Source: CAIXPS01 sp034430115
Lineage (GTDB): Bacteria > Chloroflexota > Anaerolineae > J036 > Brachytrichaceae
Reading direction: 5' to 3'
Assembly: GCA_034430115.1 (NCBI GenBank)
Contig: DAOUFG010000063.1
Coordinates: 1 to 64,000, forward strand
DNA: 64,000 bases
Position 1 is the first letter of the stretch. Every line of letters starts with the position of its first letter. Of the stretch, positions 15,853 through 25,900 are shown one piece after another. The notes beneath the pieces are model-generated. The model saw nothing but the letters and a program-made list of their open reading frames with translations. It was not told the origin of the DNA and made no database searches. Position numbers and translations under genes: made by a program.

Positions 15853-16719
15853 ATGTCCAACATTCCTGATGAACGAACCAGCGGCGAAAGTGAACTGACC
15901 CACATCCTCAACGCGGCAATCACGATTGCGTGCGGGGCAGGCGCGATCTTGCGCGAGGGACTCGCCGCCATCGAAGCAAACCGTGGCACGCGGTTGACCT
16001 TTAAAACGACGGATATCGATCCGGTGACCGAATATGACGTGCGCAGCGAGAAGTACATCGTGGGCGAATTGCAACGCCTCTTTCCCACCCACCGCATCGT
16101 GGGCGAAGAAGGCGGCAGCTATGCCCAAAAGAGCGCTGCCGCGCAGTCGCACGACTACGTCTGGCAGATCGACCCGCTGGACGGCACCGTGAACTTTGCG
16201 CACGGGTTTTCTATGTGCTGCGTCTCCATGGGGCTGGTGATCGACGGTAAACCCGCAGTCGGTGTGGTCTATAACCCCGTCTACGACGAGCTATTCGCCG
16301 CGGCGCGCGGGCATGGCGCGACGTTGAACGGCAAGCCCCTGCGCGTGTCCATCACCGATACGTTGAAGCGCTCACTCCTGGTAACCGGCTTCCCCTACGA
16401 CACGCACATTCACGACACCAACCTGGCCGAGTTCATCGGCTTCCAGCACACCTCGCAGGGCGTGCGGCGCTTCGGCTCCGCCGCGCTGGATATGTGTTTC
16501 GTGGCCGCCGGGCAGATGGACGGCTACTGGGAGATGTCGATCAAGCCGCACGACATCGCAGCCGCCATCATCATCGTGCGCGAAGCCGGCGGCACGGTGA
16601 CCGATTTCGACGGCGCACAGACGATGTTGCAGAGCGGTTATTGCGTAGCCTCCAACGGGCTGATCCATCAACCCATGCTCGACGTGCTCAAGGAAGCGCG
16701 CGCGAAGAACGCCCGCTGA
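15853..16719 (+). CDS. Inositol monophosphatase-family phosphatase
   Basis: A 288-residue Mg-dependent phosphatase hydrolysing inositol-1-phosphate or related sugar phosphates. Metal motifs are complete: GEEGG (Glu), WQIDPLDGTVNFAHG (Asp, Asp, Thr-Asn) and the C-terminal KPHDIAAAIIIVREAGG (His-Asp in place of the usual Trp-Asp). TAGAAT at 15841-15846 ends 6 bases before the ATG, pointing to a leaderless transcript. The last 52 bases overlap the 3' end of the GH3 gene on the other strand. Confidence 0.92.
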   Translation: MSNIPDERTSGESELTHILNAAITIACGAGAILREGLAAIEANRGTRLTFKTTDIDPVTEYDVRSEKYIVGELQRLFPTHRIVGEEGGSYAQKSAAAQSHDYVWQIDPLDGTVNFAHGFSMCCVSMGLVIDGKPAVGVVYNPVYDELFAAARGHGATLNGKPLRVSITDTLKRSLLVTGFPYDTHIHDTNLAEFIGFQHTSQGVRRFGSAALDMCFVAAGQMDGYWEMSIKPHDIAAAIIIVREAGGTVTDFDGAQTMLQSGYCVASNGLIHQPMLDVLKEARAKNAR

Positions 16720-19091
16720 CCCAGCACGTTCACCACCTGGCCGGTGATCTCGAACGTGCCGCGCAACCGGATGTCCTCTGAGGAGCTACCGAGCATGACG
16801 TCTACATTGCCGGGCTCCACCACGAAGGCCATCTCGCGGTCGTAGAAGCCAAGCTGGCTCATGCTCAGCGTGAAGGTAACATTGCCCGTCTGGCCGGGTT
16901 TGAGCGTGAGCCGCTTGAAGCCTGCCAATTCCTGCACCGGCCGCGTGACCGTCGCTTCGCGGTCGTGCAGGTAGAGTTGCACCACCTCGTCGGCCTCGCA
17001 AGGGCCGGTGTTGGTGACGTCGCATGAAATCGTCACGCCGGCGCGGCTATCCACTTGCGGCGGGTCGATGCACAGGTTGCTGTAACTGAAGATGCTGTAG
17101 CTCAGCCCGAAGCCGAACGGATAGAGCGGCGTGGTGGGCATCTCCACATAGTCGCCGGCCCAGAAGGTGCGCCCGCCGGAGGGCTTGTGGTTATAGTACA
17201 GCGGCACCTGCCCAACGCTGCGCGGGAAGCAAATCGGCAGCTTGCCGCCCGGCGCTGCCCGGCCAAGCAAGACGTCTGCAACGGCCTGTCCGCCAGCCTG
17301 CCCCGGCACCCAGGCCATCAAAATTGCCGGCACGTGCTGGGCCGCCCAGGAAATGGAGAGCGGGCGCCCGCCGACCAGCACCAGCACGACGGGCGTACCC
17401 GTTGCCACAATCGCCTCCAGCAATTGCTGCTGCACGCCAGGCAGGTTGAGGTCGGCGCGGTCCCTGGATTCGCCGCATGTGGCCGTGATGTCCAGGCCGG
17501 ACTTCTCGCCCAACACGACGACAGCCACTTCGGATTGACTGGCGGCGGCCACGGCCTCCGCGAAGCCATCGGTTGCGCTGCCGTTCACCTCGCACCCCTT
17601 CGCGTAGCTGACCTGCGTCCCTTCCGGCAGGCCGGCGCGCAAGGCGCTCAAGATGCTGGCGATGTCGTAGGCGCTGTGGGTGAATGCCTCTTCGTCGTCC
17701 GCGTCCAGGTAACCCTTGAACATATCCAGGACGGCCAGCCGGGTGGCCTCGTCCACCTTAGACGAGCCGGCTGCGCTGAACGAACCCGCCTTGATCGTTT
17801 CGACCAGCGCGGCCATCTGGCCCACGAACGTATAGTCGCCCATCAGGTTGCGCACGCTGTCGGCGTTGGGCCCGATGACGGCGATCGATTTGATCTGCGG
17901 TGAGAGCGGCAGGAGCGCGCCTTCGTTCTTTAAGAGCGTCATGCTCTTGACGGCGATCTCTTGCGCAAGCGCTTTGCTTTCGGCGCGCTCAAAGACGTCC
18001 CCAGTTGTTCGCGCATCGACGTAGGGCTGTTCGAACAGGCCCAGTTCAAACTTGGCCTTCAGCACGCGCGCGACGGAGACGTCGATGTCCGCCTCGCTCA
18101 CGAGGCTCCGTTGTAGCGCCTCCAGCAGTGGTGCGCCGTAGCCATCGACGTTGGGCAGTTCGATGTCCAGCCCGGCTTGCAGGGCCTGCACGGCGGCGGC
18201 CTGCAAATCTTGCGCGACGTGGTGGTAGGTCCAGGCCGTGCGGATCGTCACGTAGTCCGAGACGGTGTGGCCGCTGAAACCGAGCTTCTCGCGCAGCAGG
18301 TCCGTCATCACCTCTTTGGAGACGCCGCAGGGGATGCCGTCCAACTCGTGATAGGCATTCATCACCGAGCCCAACCCCGCCTCGCGGATAGCGGCTTCGA
18401 AGGGCCGGGCGACCACCTCATAAAGTTCGCGCGCCGGGAGATGCGCCGGCGCCCAGTTCATGCCGCCTTCAGACAGGCCGTAGCCCAGGAAGTGTTTCGC
18501 CGTGGCGATGACGCCGGCGCGGCGGTCGTCGCCTTGCAGCCCGCGCACGTAGGCCGAGCCCATCTGCGCGGTGAGGCAAGGATCCTCGCCATACACCTCC
18601 TCGGTGCGGCCCCAGCGCGGGTCATGCGTGACGTCCAGCACCGGTGCCAGGCCCTGGTGCGCGCCCACCGCGCGCATCTCGGTGCGAATGACGGCGCCCA
18701 TCCGTTCGACGAGGCCGGCGTCCCAGGTGGCGGCCACGCCGATGATCTGCGGGAAGACGGTGCCTTGCCGGCCGGAGTAGCCGTTCAGGCATTCCTCGTG
18801 CACCATCGCCGGGATGCCCAGGCGGGTGTGCTCCACCAGGAAGCGCTGGATCGTGTTGTAGATCTCCGCCACCCGTTCAGGTGGCACGTCCAGGATGCCG
18901 CCGATGCGCGAAATCTGCCCGATGCCGTTGCCCAAGAGAGCAGCCATCTTCTCTGGGTCGGGGCCAGCAGGGCTTAGGAAGTAATAGGGCATCCAGGCGC
19001 CCAATTGGGCAACCTTCTCTGCGAGGGTCATGCGTCCGAGCAAGTCTTGTACGCGCCGGTCGATGGGTTGGGATGAGTCCTGGTAAAGCAT
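16668..19091 (-). CDS. Glycoside hydrolase family 3 (beta-glucosidase/beta-xylosidase)
   Basis: An 807-residue GH3 enzyme with the three standard domains. The TIM barrel (about 1-340) contains DVTHDPRWGRTEE, ATAKHFLGYG and the nucleophile Asp in HTVSDYVTIR. The alpha/beta sandwich spans about 385-620 (KNEGALLPLS, IAVIGPNADSV, VVVLGEKSGLD), and a fibronectin-III-like domain sits at the C-terminus (CDVTNTGPCEADEVVQLYL). No signal peptide is seen, so it likely acts in the cytoplasm on imported oligosaccharides. TATTAT lies 6 bases before the ATG, another leaderless-type promoter. The end overlaps the inositol monophosphatase gene by 52 bases. Confidence 0.95.
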   Translation of the reverse strand: MLYQDSSQPIDRRVQDLLGRMTLAEKVAQLGAWMPYYFLSPAGPDPEKMAALLGNGIGQISRIGGILDVPPERVAEIYNTIQRFLVEHTRLGIPAMVHEECLNGYSGRQGTVFPQIIGVAATWDAGLVERMGAVIRTEMRAVGAHQGLAPVLDVTHDPRWGRTEEVYGEDPCLTAQMGSAYVRGLQGDDRRAGVIATAKHFLGYGLSEGGMNWAPAHLPARELYEVVARPFEAAIREAGLGSVMNAYHELDGIPCGVSKEVMTDLLREKLGFSGHTVSDYVTIRTAWTYHHVAQDLQAAAVQALQAGLDIELPNVDGYGAPLLEALQRSLVSEADIDVSVARVLKAKFELGLFEQPYVDARTTGDVFERAESKALAQEIAVKSMTLLKNEGALLPLSPQIKSIAVIGPNADSVRNLMGDYTFVGQMAALVETIKAGSFSAAGSSKVDEATRLAVLDMFKGYLDADDEEAFTHSAYDIASILSALRAGLPEGTQVSYAKGCEVNGSATDGFAEAVAAASQSEVAVVVLGEKSGLDITATCGESRDRADLNLPGVQQQLLEAIVATGTPVVLVLVGGRPLSISWAAQHVPAILMAWVPGQAGGQAVADVLLGRAAPGGKLPICFPRSVGQVPLYYNHKPSGGRTFWAGDYVEMPTTPLYPFGFGLSYSIFSYSNLCIDPPQVDSRAGVTISCDVTNTGPCEADEVVQLYLHDREATVTRPVQELAGFKRLTLKPGQTGNVTFTLSMSQLGFYDREMAFVVEPGNVDVMLGSSSEDIRLRGTFEITGQVVNVLGQRAFFARASLSTSSMG

Positions 19092-19584
19092 ATTTTCATA
19101 ATAGTAATCGTAAAACGCGTATCAGGCGCAGCCATTTTGGTAGGGAGGAGTATTATGACCAGACGCGTGGGTGTGACTTCGTAGCTAATTCATATATGAG
19201 TAATTGGCTTTATTTGTCCTTTCATATATCTTCGGCAAACTTATTGACACGCAACGTGCATTGCGATAAAACAAAGTGCATCGCCTCAGATGTCGTGGGT
19301 AATCTGTGGCTTGTGCGAAGGGGGCGCAGCTTGGCAGGTAGTGGTATGGCCTCTCCTTCTCTTTAGACGTCTCATTTCATCTTGCTTCGTTGCTGAAGGG
19401 TACGATGAATGCAATCTCACTTTAAGACTCAAAACGCAATAGAAGTGCTCTGTATTCAGGAACTAAGTCCAAATATAATTGGCCGGCCCTTTCCTGTGAG
19501 GCGTTTGGCGAACTGTGACGAAACACCTCACGTCCAGCCGCAATCGCTAACGAACGCTTCATGCGCTAACAGGGAGGTGCGTTG
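19092..19584. other. 493-bp AT-richer region between GH3 and the helicase operon
   Basis: No long gene. A nine-codon frame (19155-19184, MTRRVGVTS, then stop) has an unusually strong GGGAGGAG site 4 bases before its ATG and is divergent from GH3. It could be a leader peptide or the decapitated start of a lost regulator. A sigma70-type promoter lies at 19244-19272. The base composition drop marks the left edge of the acquired block that follows. Confidence 0.5.
19244..19272 (+). promoter_or_regulatory. Candidate promoter of four-gene helicase operon
   Basis: Perfect -35 TTGACA (19244-19249), a 17-base spacer and -10 TAAAAC (19267-19272, four of six matches). The first gene starts about 300 bases downstream, leaving a long leader. 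Confidence 0.4.
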
Positions 19585-20913
19585 ATGCTGGATGTGCCGT
19601 TTCTCACGCAGATTGACCCGCATGCAAGGATCAAAGGTTCGCGCGATCCTCTCGGGCTACAACCTATCTGGAGCAGGCTGGGACGTTGTGTTGTGCACAA
19701 CCTGACCACAGTGACGACGTCGTTGCGCGCTTTTACCACACTCTTGTTGGGTCTATACGTCGCGGAGTGTGTCGCGGAAGAAGTGCCGGACGACGAGGGC
19801 CGGCTTTTGGCGACATTTTTGAAGTTCGAGCAACTTGCTGCCTATAGTCGTGTGGTCGTGTCGCAACGCATCAATGGAGCCAATGTTACCTTTACTGACG
19901 ATGACGAGAACGCGATTCGCGGCATCCGCCGGGTTGCACGCAACCTGAATGAGAAAAAAGAGAGAGTGCCCATCTCCGCAAAAACCGAGAATCAAATATT
20001 GTCGAATCAGAAGGTCTATGGAGTATGGGGCATATATAGTGTCGCGGCACGCAATAGTGGATGGCTGGATTCCGGCGGCCCGCGCTTGACTCTCTCTGCG
20101 CGCGATTTCATTGAGCAGAACTATCGTGCGCATCTGGAGAGTGTTGATCACAATGCCGACGTCTTTCGGCTGCTCAGGAGCGACTTCACGTTTGAACCCA
20201 CCGGCAGACATGCCAGGCTTGCGCAGAATCTCGCCCAGTTACTTGGCACACACGTGACGAGCGCAGAGCAGACGTTCTACTACAAGCACCTCATCACCGC
20301 CGCCGCCAGTCACTCCGACGATATCCAGGAGCGTTTGTGGAAGCAAATCCAGAAGGCGGCAATGCCAGGGTCATTTGGCTATGCTGAATTGCTCTACCTC
20401 ATCGATCAGTGTCGTGCCGAGGGCGATGCGATGTTGGCTGAGCGACTTGACCATATTCGCGTGATGGAGGCCGTCATTGCTCCTGCCGGTCGTCTGTTCG
20501 CCTTTGCGCTTGAACAAGATGGGCGGACGTTAGAAGCCGTTGAGCAAGATGTGCGATCAGCCTGGGGAGAAGAACTGCACTACATCGAGCCTGAGCTGCT
20601 TATTTCTGCGTTGGGCGTACTTGGTGATGATATCAACGCCGACATGCGCGATCGTCTCCGGCACCTGGCTGAAGCAATGTGCCGTGGCCGCTACGCTGAA
20701 GCCATTGAACACTTGCTTGAGCAAAACCGAGCTGTAATGCAGGAGCGCGGTGGTGACGCCTGGATAAAGCGTAAGAAAGGCAGGCTGGACGTGCGTTTGC
20801 GTGCAGAAATGAGCGACTTGCCACCAGCTCAAGATGTCCCTGCGTTATGGATCAACAACTACTTTCTCAACTCGTTGAAGCAAATCGGGTTCGGGATTGG
20901 GCAAGGTGCATGA
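19585..20913 (+). CDS. Uncharacterised helical protein, first gene of helicase operon
   Basis: A 442-residue protein that I do not recognise. It appears mainly alpha-helical, without signal peptide or membrane segments. Notable stretches are TTVTTSLRAFTTLLLGLYVAE near the N-terminus, FLKFEQLAAYSRVVV, the Arg-rich IRGIRRVARN, RLTLSARDFIEQNYRAHLE and the basic KRKKGRLDVRLRAE near the end. No nuclease, Walker or methyltransferase motif was seen. GGGAGGTG lies 5 bases before the ATG. It ends 1 base before the phospholipase-D-like gene, so it is surely co-translated with it. It could recognise a target or regulate the two enzyme subunits; that is inference from position only. Confidence 0.75.
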   Translation: MLDVPFLTQIDPHARIKGSRDPLGLQPIWSRLGRCVVHNLTTVTTSLRAFTTLLLGLYVAECVAEEVPDDEGRLLATFLKFEQLAAYSRVVVSQRINGANVTFTDDDENAIRGIRRVARNLNEKKERVPISAKTENQILSNQKVYGVWGIYSVAARNSGWLDSGGPRLTLSARDFIEQNYRAHLESVDHNADVFRLLRSDFTFEPTGRHARLAQNLAQLLGTHVTSAEQTFYYKHLITAAASHSDDIQERLWKQIQKAAMPGSFGYAELLYLIDQCRAEGDAMLAERLDHIRVMEAVIAPAGRLFAFALEQDGRTLEAVEQDVRSAWGEELHYIEPELLISALGVLGDDINADMRDRLRHLAEAMCRGRYAEAIEHLLEQNRAVMQERGGDAWIKRKKGRLDVRLRAEMSDLPPAQDVPALWINNYFLNSLKQIGFGIGQGA

Positions 20914-20914
20914 G

Positions 20915-22933
20915 ATGAGCGCCAATATCCCACAGTCTGTACTCTCCGACGCATTACAGCAGGCGATCAATGGCCGGCGCGTGAAGGCTGCTGTATTTTT
21001 GACTTTTCAGTTCGATCCGGCCTTTTTTGAAGAAGAGGTTCTGTCCCAGCTATTTACGCAATCCTTCAGCCATGTCGCAAAAGTGCGGCTCTTGCAGTTG
21101 GAGGAAGCGTTGCAAGCGGTGGACCATGTTGCGGTGTATTACGACCGGCAGGGGCTGGGAGGCGATGCTCAGTCTGCGCGGTTGGATTATCGCCGCATCG
21201 GCCTGGCGCGTTCGACAGGCTATTTCCACCCGAAGAATATCCTGCTGCTGGTTGAAAACCAGGATAAGGAATGGACCTGGGAGAGTCTGATCTTTGCAAC
21301 TCTTTCCGCTAACCTGACCCGCTCTGGTTGGTGGGAGAACGTTGAGGCAGTTCATTTTATGGAGGTTGGCGAAGGGGACGCGTGCCCATACCGTGAGGAT
21401 TTGCTCAAGTTGATCGCTCGCGTGAAGCACGAAGATCGTATCAAAGAGGAGCACCCGGCATTGGAGGCCATCCGTGCCTTCTTGTATCCCACCAAGCCAG
21501 CGAGCTTTAGGAGCAAGGGCGGCCGTTGGTTCTCCAGGGTCTACGCCGGCCAGAGTAGCATCGCAGACTTCTTGTCAGAGTTCATTGAGCCGAACGCGTT
21601 TAACCTGGAGATTATCTCGCCCTACTTTGACACCGATGCAGGAGTGCTGTTCAACTTAATAGACGTCTTGCAGCCCAAGGCTACACGCGTTTTCTTGCCC
21701 AAAGACAAATACGGCGTTGCCTTGTGTACGTCTGTCTATTACGACGCTGTCCGGGAGCGCTCGCATGTCGGTTGGGGCATATTGCCCAAAGAGTTACTCA
21801 GCCTGGGCGCGGGAAGTGACGGAACAGCAACACGTTTCGTGCATGCCAAGGTGTATCGCTTCTGGAATCAGCAACGCGAGATTCTATTCATCGGCTCCGT
21901 CAACCTGACCGGCGCCGCGCATTCTGCAGGAAATGCGGGCAACTTCGAGACGGCCATCCTGGTTGAACCCGAGCCGAAGGGCTCGTTCACCTGGTGGTTA
22001 AAACCCGAGGAGGGTGAGCCATCGACTCGATTCCACCCTGAAGAAGAGGAGCAAGTAAACACAGATGTGCCTGTGGGTGACGTAGCGTTCCGTTTCGATT
22101 GGAGTAGCGGAGCCTTCCAATATTACTGGGAAAGCCGGGCCGAAATGCTGCCTGGGCAGGCCTTACTCGATATACAAGGCGTTCCTATCGGCGCAATTGG
22201 CCCTATCCGCTTCGATGAGTGGGTAAACCTGTCCGATGCGTGCGCCCACGAGGCGAAACGGTTGCTTACTGTCACGTCGTTCGTCTGGGTAAGGACGGAT
22301 GGCGCAGACCCATTCCGGATCTTGGTACGTGAGGAACAGATGGCCTATAAGCCGTCGCGCTTACTTTCACTTAGCCCAGACGAGATTCTGCAATACTGGT
22401 CGCTGCTTTCGCCGGAGCAGCGCGAGGTGATCTTGCTTACCAAATTGTTGTCGCTCCCGGGTGGTTCGGATGTTGTGGACCAGGTAGGTGCCCCTTTATC
22501 GCAGACGGACGAGCCAACTCTATTTGATCGTTTCGCTGGCATCTTCCACGGTTTTAACCGGTTGGAGGCTCATTTGAAAGGGGCTTTAACACAAAAGCAC
22601 GAGGCCGAAGCGATCTATCTTCTATTTGGGCAAAAATTCGACTCGTTGCCGTCGCTGATCGACAAGATTGTGCAAGATAAGCAAGGTGACCGGGTCAACC
22701 GCTACGTATCGTTGCTATGCGCCAGGCAACTGGTGACGCAGGTGTGTGTCAGCTTCCCCGACTTTCAGGTCCGGCACGATGATGAGTTCCAGGTGTTGCA
22801 GCGCCAGATGGAGGCGATAGATCTGGTTCGGGCCGAATTTACGTTCGATAGCCCCTTTCAACGCGAGAAGTTCTTCACATGGTTCGAGCGCATGTTCTCG
22901 ACCAGGCTGGCGAGCGCGGAGGCGGAAACATGA
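20915..22933 (+). CDS. Phospholipase-D-like (two HKD motif) nuclease-family protein
   Basis: A 672-residue protein with two HKD-type half-sites. The first is GYFHPKNILLL with downstream LSANLTRSGWWEN (about residues 102-140). The second is FVHAKVYRF with downstream FIGSVNLTGAA (about 307-332). The HxK...(G)SxN layout is the phosphohydrolase active site shared by PLD nucleases and lipases; in a helicase operon a nuclease role is more likely. Residues about 410-670 form an additional domain with helical character and no recognised motif. AAGGTG lies 6 bases before the ATG. Its stop overlaps the helicase start by four bases (ATGA), so the two products are probably made in a fixed ratio and act as one complex. 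Confidence 0.85.
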   Translation: MSANIPQSVLSDALQQAINGRRVKAAVFLTFQFDPAFFEEEVLSQLFTQSFSHVAKVRLLQLEEALQAVDHVAVYYDRQGLGGDAQSARLDYRRIGLARSTGYFHPKNILLLVENQDKEWTWESLIFATLSANLTRSGWWENVEAVHFMEVGEGDACPYREDLLKLIARVKHEDRIKEEHPALEAIRAFLYPTKPASFRSKGGRWFSRVYAGQSSIADFLSEFIEPNAFNLEIISPYFDTDAGVLFNLIDVLQPKATRVFLPKDKYGVALCTSVYYDAVRERSHVGWGILPKELLSLGAGSDGTATRFVHAKVYRFWNQQREILFIGSVNLTGAAHSAGNAGNFETAILVEPEPKGSFTWWLKPEEGEPSTRFHPEEEEQVNTDVPVGDVAFRFDWSSGAFQYYWESRAEMLPGQALLDIQGVPIGAIGPIRFDEWVNLSDACAHEAKRLLTVTSFVWVRTDGADPFRILVREEQMAYKPSRLLSLSPDEILQYWSLLSPEQREVILLTKLLSLPGGSDVVDQVGAPLSQTDEPTLFDRFAGIFHGFNRLEAHLKGALTQKHEAEAIYLLFGQKFDSLPSLIDKIVQDKQGDRVNRYVSLLCARQLVTQVCVSFPDFQVRHDDEFQVLQRQMEAIDLVRAEFTFDSPFQREKFFTWFERMFSTRLASAEAET

Positions 22934-25900
22934 TTCAGAAGATCAACATCGAAACGGCACGGCGATTGTTGGACTTCTCGGGCGGGCGCGCCAGCCGCGA
23001 CGTTGCCTGGGAGAGGGAACTGGAAGGCGCCGTTGCATTGCACAATATCCTGGCCCGCGAGAAATTTGCCTACCTGGCTGACGAAGTGGGAATGGGCAAA
23101 ACCTTTGTCGCTCTGGGCACAGTGGCGCTGCTGCGGCACTTCAACCCCGGCTTCCGCGTGCTCTATATCGCGCCGCGTGAGAACATCCAGGACAAGTGGA
23201 AGAAGGAACTCCTGAACTTTACGGCAAACAACTGGCGCGTCACTGATAATCACGTGCGTTCGTACCAGGGCACACCTGCGTATGACGTGGCATTGTGCGG
23301 CAATTTGCTCGATTTTGCTCATCAGGTCATGCTCAACCCAAAGCGTGATTTCCTGCTGCGGATGACGAGTTTCAGCTTTGGGCTTTCAGATAGCACGGAC
23401 TCGTTGCGGCGTAAACGCGAGGAGCTAAAAGAAGAAATCGTCTGGCTCAAGGATTCGTTGTTCGATCTGCGCAATAAGGAGCGCTTCAAAGAAAACTACG
23501 CGCGTGCGATCAACCAGGTATTGCCGCATTTTGATCTAGTGGTAGTGGACGAGGGCCATAACCTGAAGCATGGTTTGGGCGAGCACACCGCGGCGCGTAA
23601 TCGGTTGATTGCAACGGTGCTCGGTCATCCCTGCTATAAGTCTTCGGATTTCCCCAACTACGGTTGCCGTTTCGACCGCGTGTTGATGCTCTCTGCGACG
23701 CCGATTGAAAACGACTACGTGCAATTGTGGAACCAGCTCAATCTATTCACGTTCGGCGATCGCTGGCCAGTGTTGAAAGATCCGCAGGCGGATCAAGAAC
23801 AGAAGGAAGAGGCAGCCAAGCAATTTCTCGTACGCCGCCTGACAGGACTGCACATCGGTGGGAATCTATACACCAAGAACATGTACCGCCGCGAGTGGCG
23901 CAATGGCGGCGTCGTATCGCACGATGAACCGCTGCAGGTGCCCGATGAGAAACAACGGCTCATCGTCGCTCTGGTGCAGAAGAAAGTGGCTGAAGTGATT
24001 GGGAGTGATCGCTTTAACAATAATTTCCAAATCGGCATGCTGGCTTCTTTCGAAAGCTTCATGGAGACAGCCGGCGTGAAGGCAAAGGATGAGGCGGAAG
24101 CTGGGGCCTTTGATGATGCCGAACAGACCAACAATGACGCCGAGAAAGAAGGGATTGACGTCCCATCCATCAATACGCTGGCGCGTTCATATCGCCAGGA
24201 ATTTGGCGAACTGCTGCCGCATCCCAAAATGGATGCCGTGGCGCAAAGCTTACGCACCAGTTTCGATAGTGGCGAAAAAGCGCTCATTTTTGTGCGCCGC
24301 GTGCGAAGCGTGACGGACTTGCAAGATAAGCTGAATCGTCTCTATGACGAGTGGCTGATCGCCTACGTAAAGGCGAACCTGCCTGAAGCTCACAGTGTGG
24401 AGATGTCCAACATCTATCGGCAGTACCAGGAGGAGCACCTCCGGCATCAAGCCGCCAATTTGCGTTGGGACGACGCTTTGACGCCGGCGAAGGAGATGGA
24501 AGAAGAAGTCTCGGATATCCAGACGGACTCGGAGGAGCAAGACCAGGGTGATGACAATAATTTCTTCGCATGGTTCTTCCGTGGCGAAGGGCCAAAGGGC
24601 ATTTTCTCCGGTGCAGCCTTCAATCGAAATCGCCTGATGAGCGAAGGCTCGGCCTACTCTACCCTGTTTGATGACAACTACATCCTTTGGCTGCTCGGCC
24701 AACCCGATGACCTGTTATTGGAAATTGCCGGGCGCACCGGGGGACCTGCACCTGAGATAGCGGAATCTTTGCGCAGGTGTGCGTATGCGCTGTTCCTGAG
24801 CGAATCCAAGCAGAAAGAGTTCCGGCGCAAGCGCGTGTTTGAGGCTTACCAGCAAGCAGCGCTTTTGTACCTGGCTGATCGTGCCACAGACCTGGCGTTG
24901 CGTGAGCATGCGCGGATCGTTCAACGAGAGCGCTACAACGCGCATCTCTTTATACAGGAACTGCCGCCGCCAGGCTTCCCGATGCCCGACGATTTTCTGC
25001 GCACTCGCACGGTGTTTACCGAATTGTTAAAGCGGCCGGCACTGTGCGCCGCGTTATGGCCGCAGGAAACCGGGGATGACTTCATAGCGCGCTTCCGCAG
25101 GCGAGAGCAGCGTCGCGAATTACTATCGGCGGCAGCACGGCTTGGACGGCCATTGGTCGATCTATGGCTCTTGACCGCCAGGCGATTGGAGTCGCTCGGG
25201 TCGCGCGCTCAGGATCGTGCCGAAGATCGCGCTGGTGAGTTGATCACGGACTACTTGAATCTGCTTGAACAGCAGCAGGCGCGGCAAGAAGCTGGGCATA
25301 CCTCGTTCCGAGAGTTGTCTGAAATTGCGCGTCACTTCGATCTGATCATGGCTGTGAATTTCCCGGACGTTCGGGTAGAAAAGGGCCTGGACGAGTTGCG
25401 CAAGCATTTTGGCACGCTCCTGGCACGTCAAATGCCTGTGGGCGGCATGTCGGGAGGCGTCAACAAGGGTTTGGTGCGCCAGTTCCGCATGCCCGGTTAT
25501 CCGTTGATCCTGATCACAACCGAGGTGCTGCAAGAGGGTGAGGATCTACACACGTTTTGCTCTCGCGTGTTTCACTATGGCATTTCGTGGACGCCTTCGT
25601 CGATGGAGCAGCGCACCGGCCGGGTGGACCGGATCCACTCACTCGCACAACGGCGATTGGACAATCGTGACACAGTACGCCCAGATGAACTGTTGCAGGT
25701 GTATTACCCGCACCTGGGCGATACGGTCGAACGTCTGCAAGTGGAACGCGTGTATGAGCGAATGAACCGCTTCATTCGTTTGATGCACCGTTCACTGGCA
25801 AGTGAATCGAACACCGACACTCGCGTGAACATGTTGCATGATATCGTCTTGCGTGCGCGTGATATCAAGCCGATCGGAGAGCAGCTGAAATCTGCGTTTG

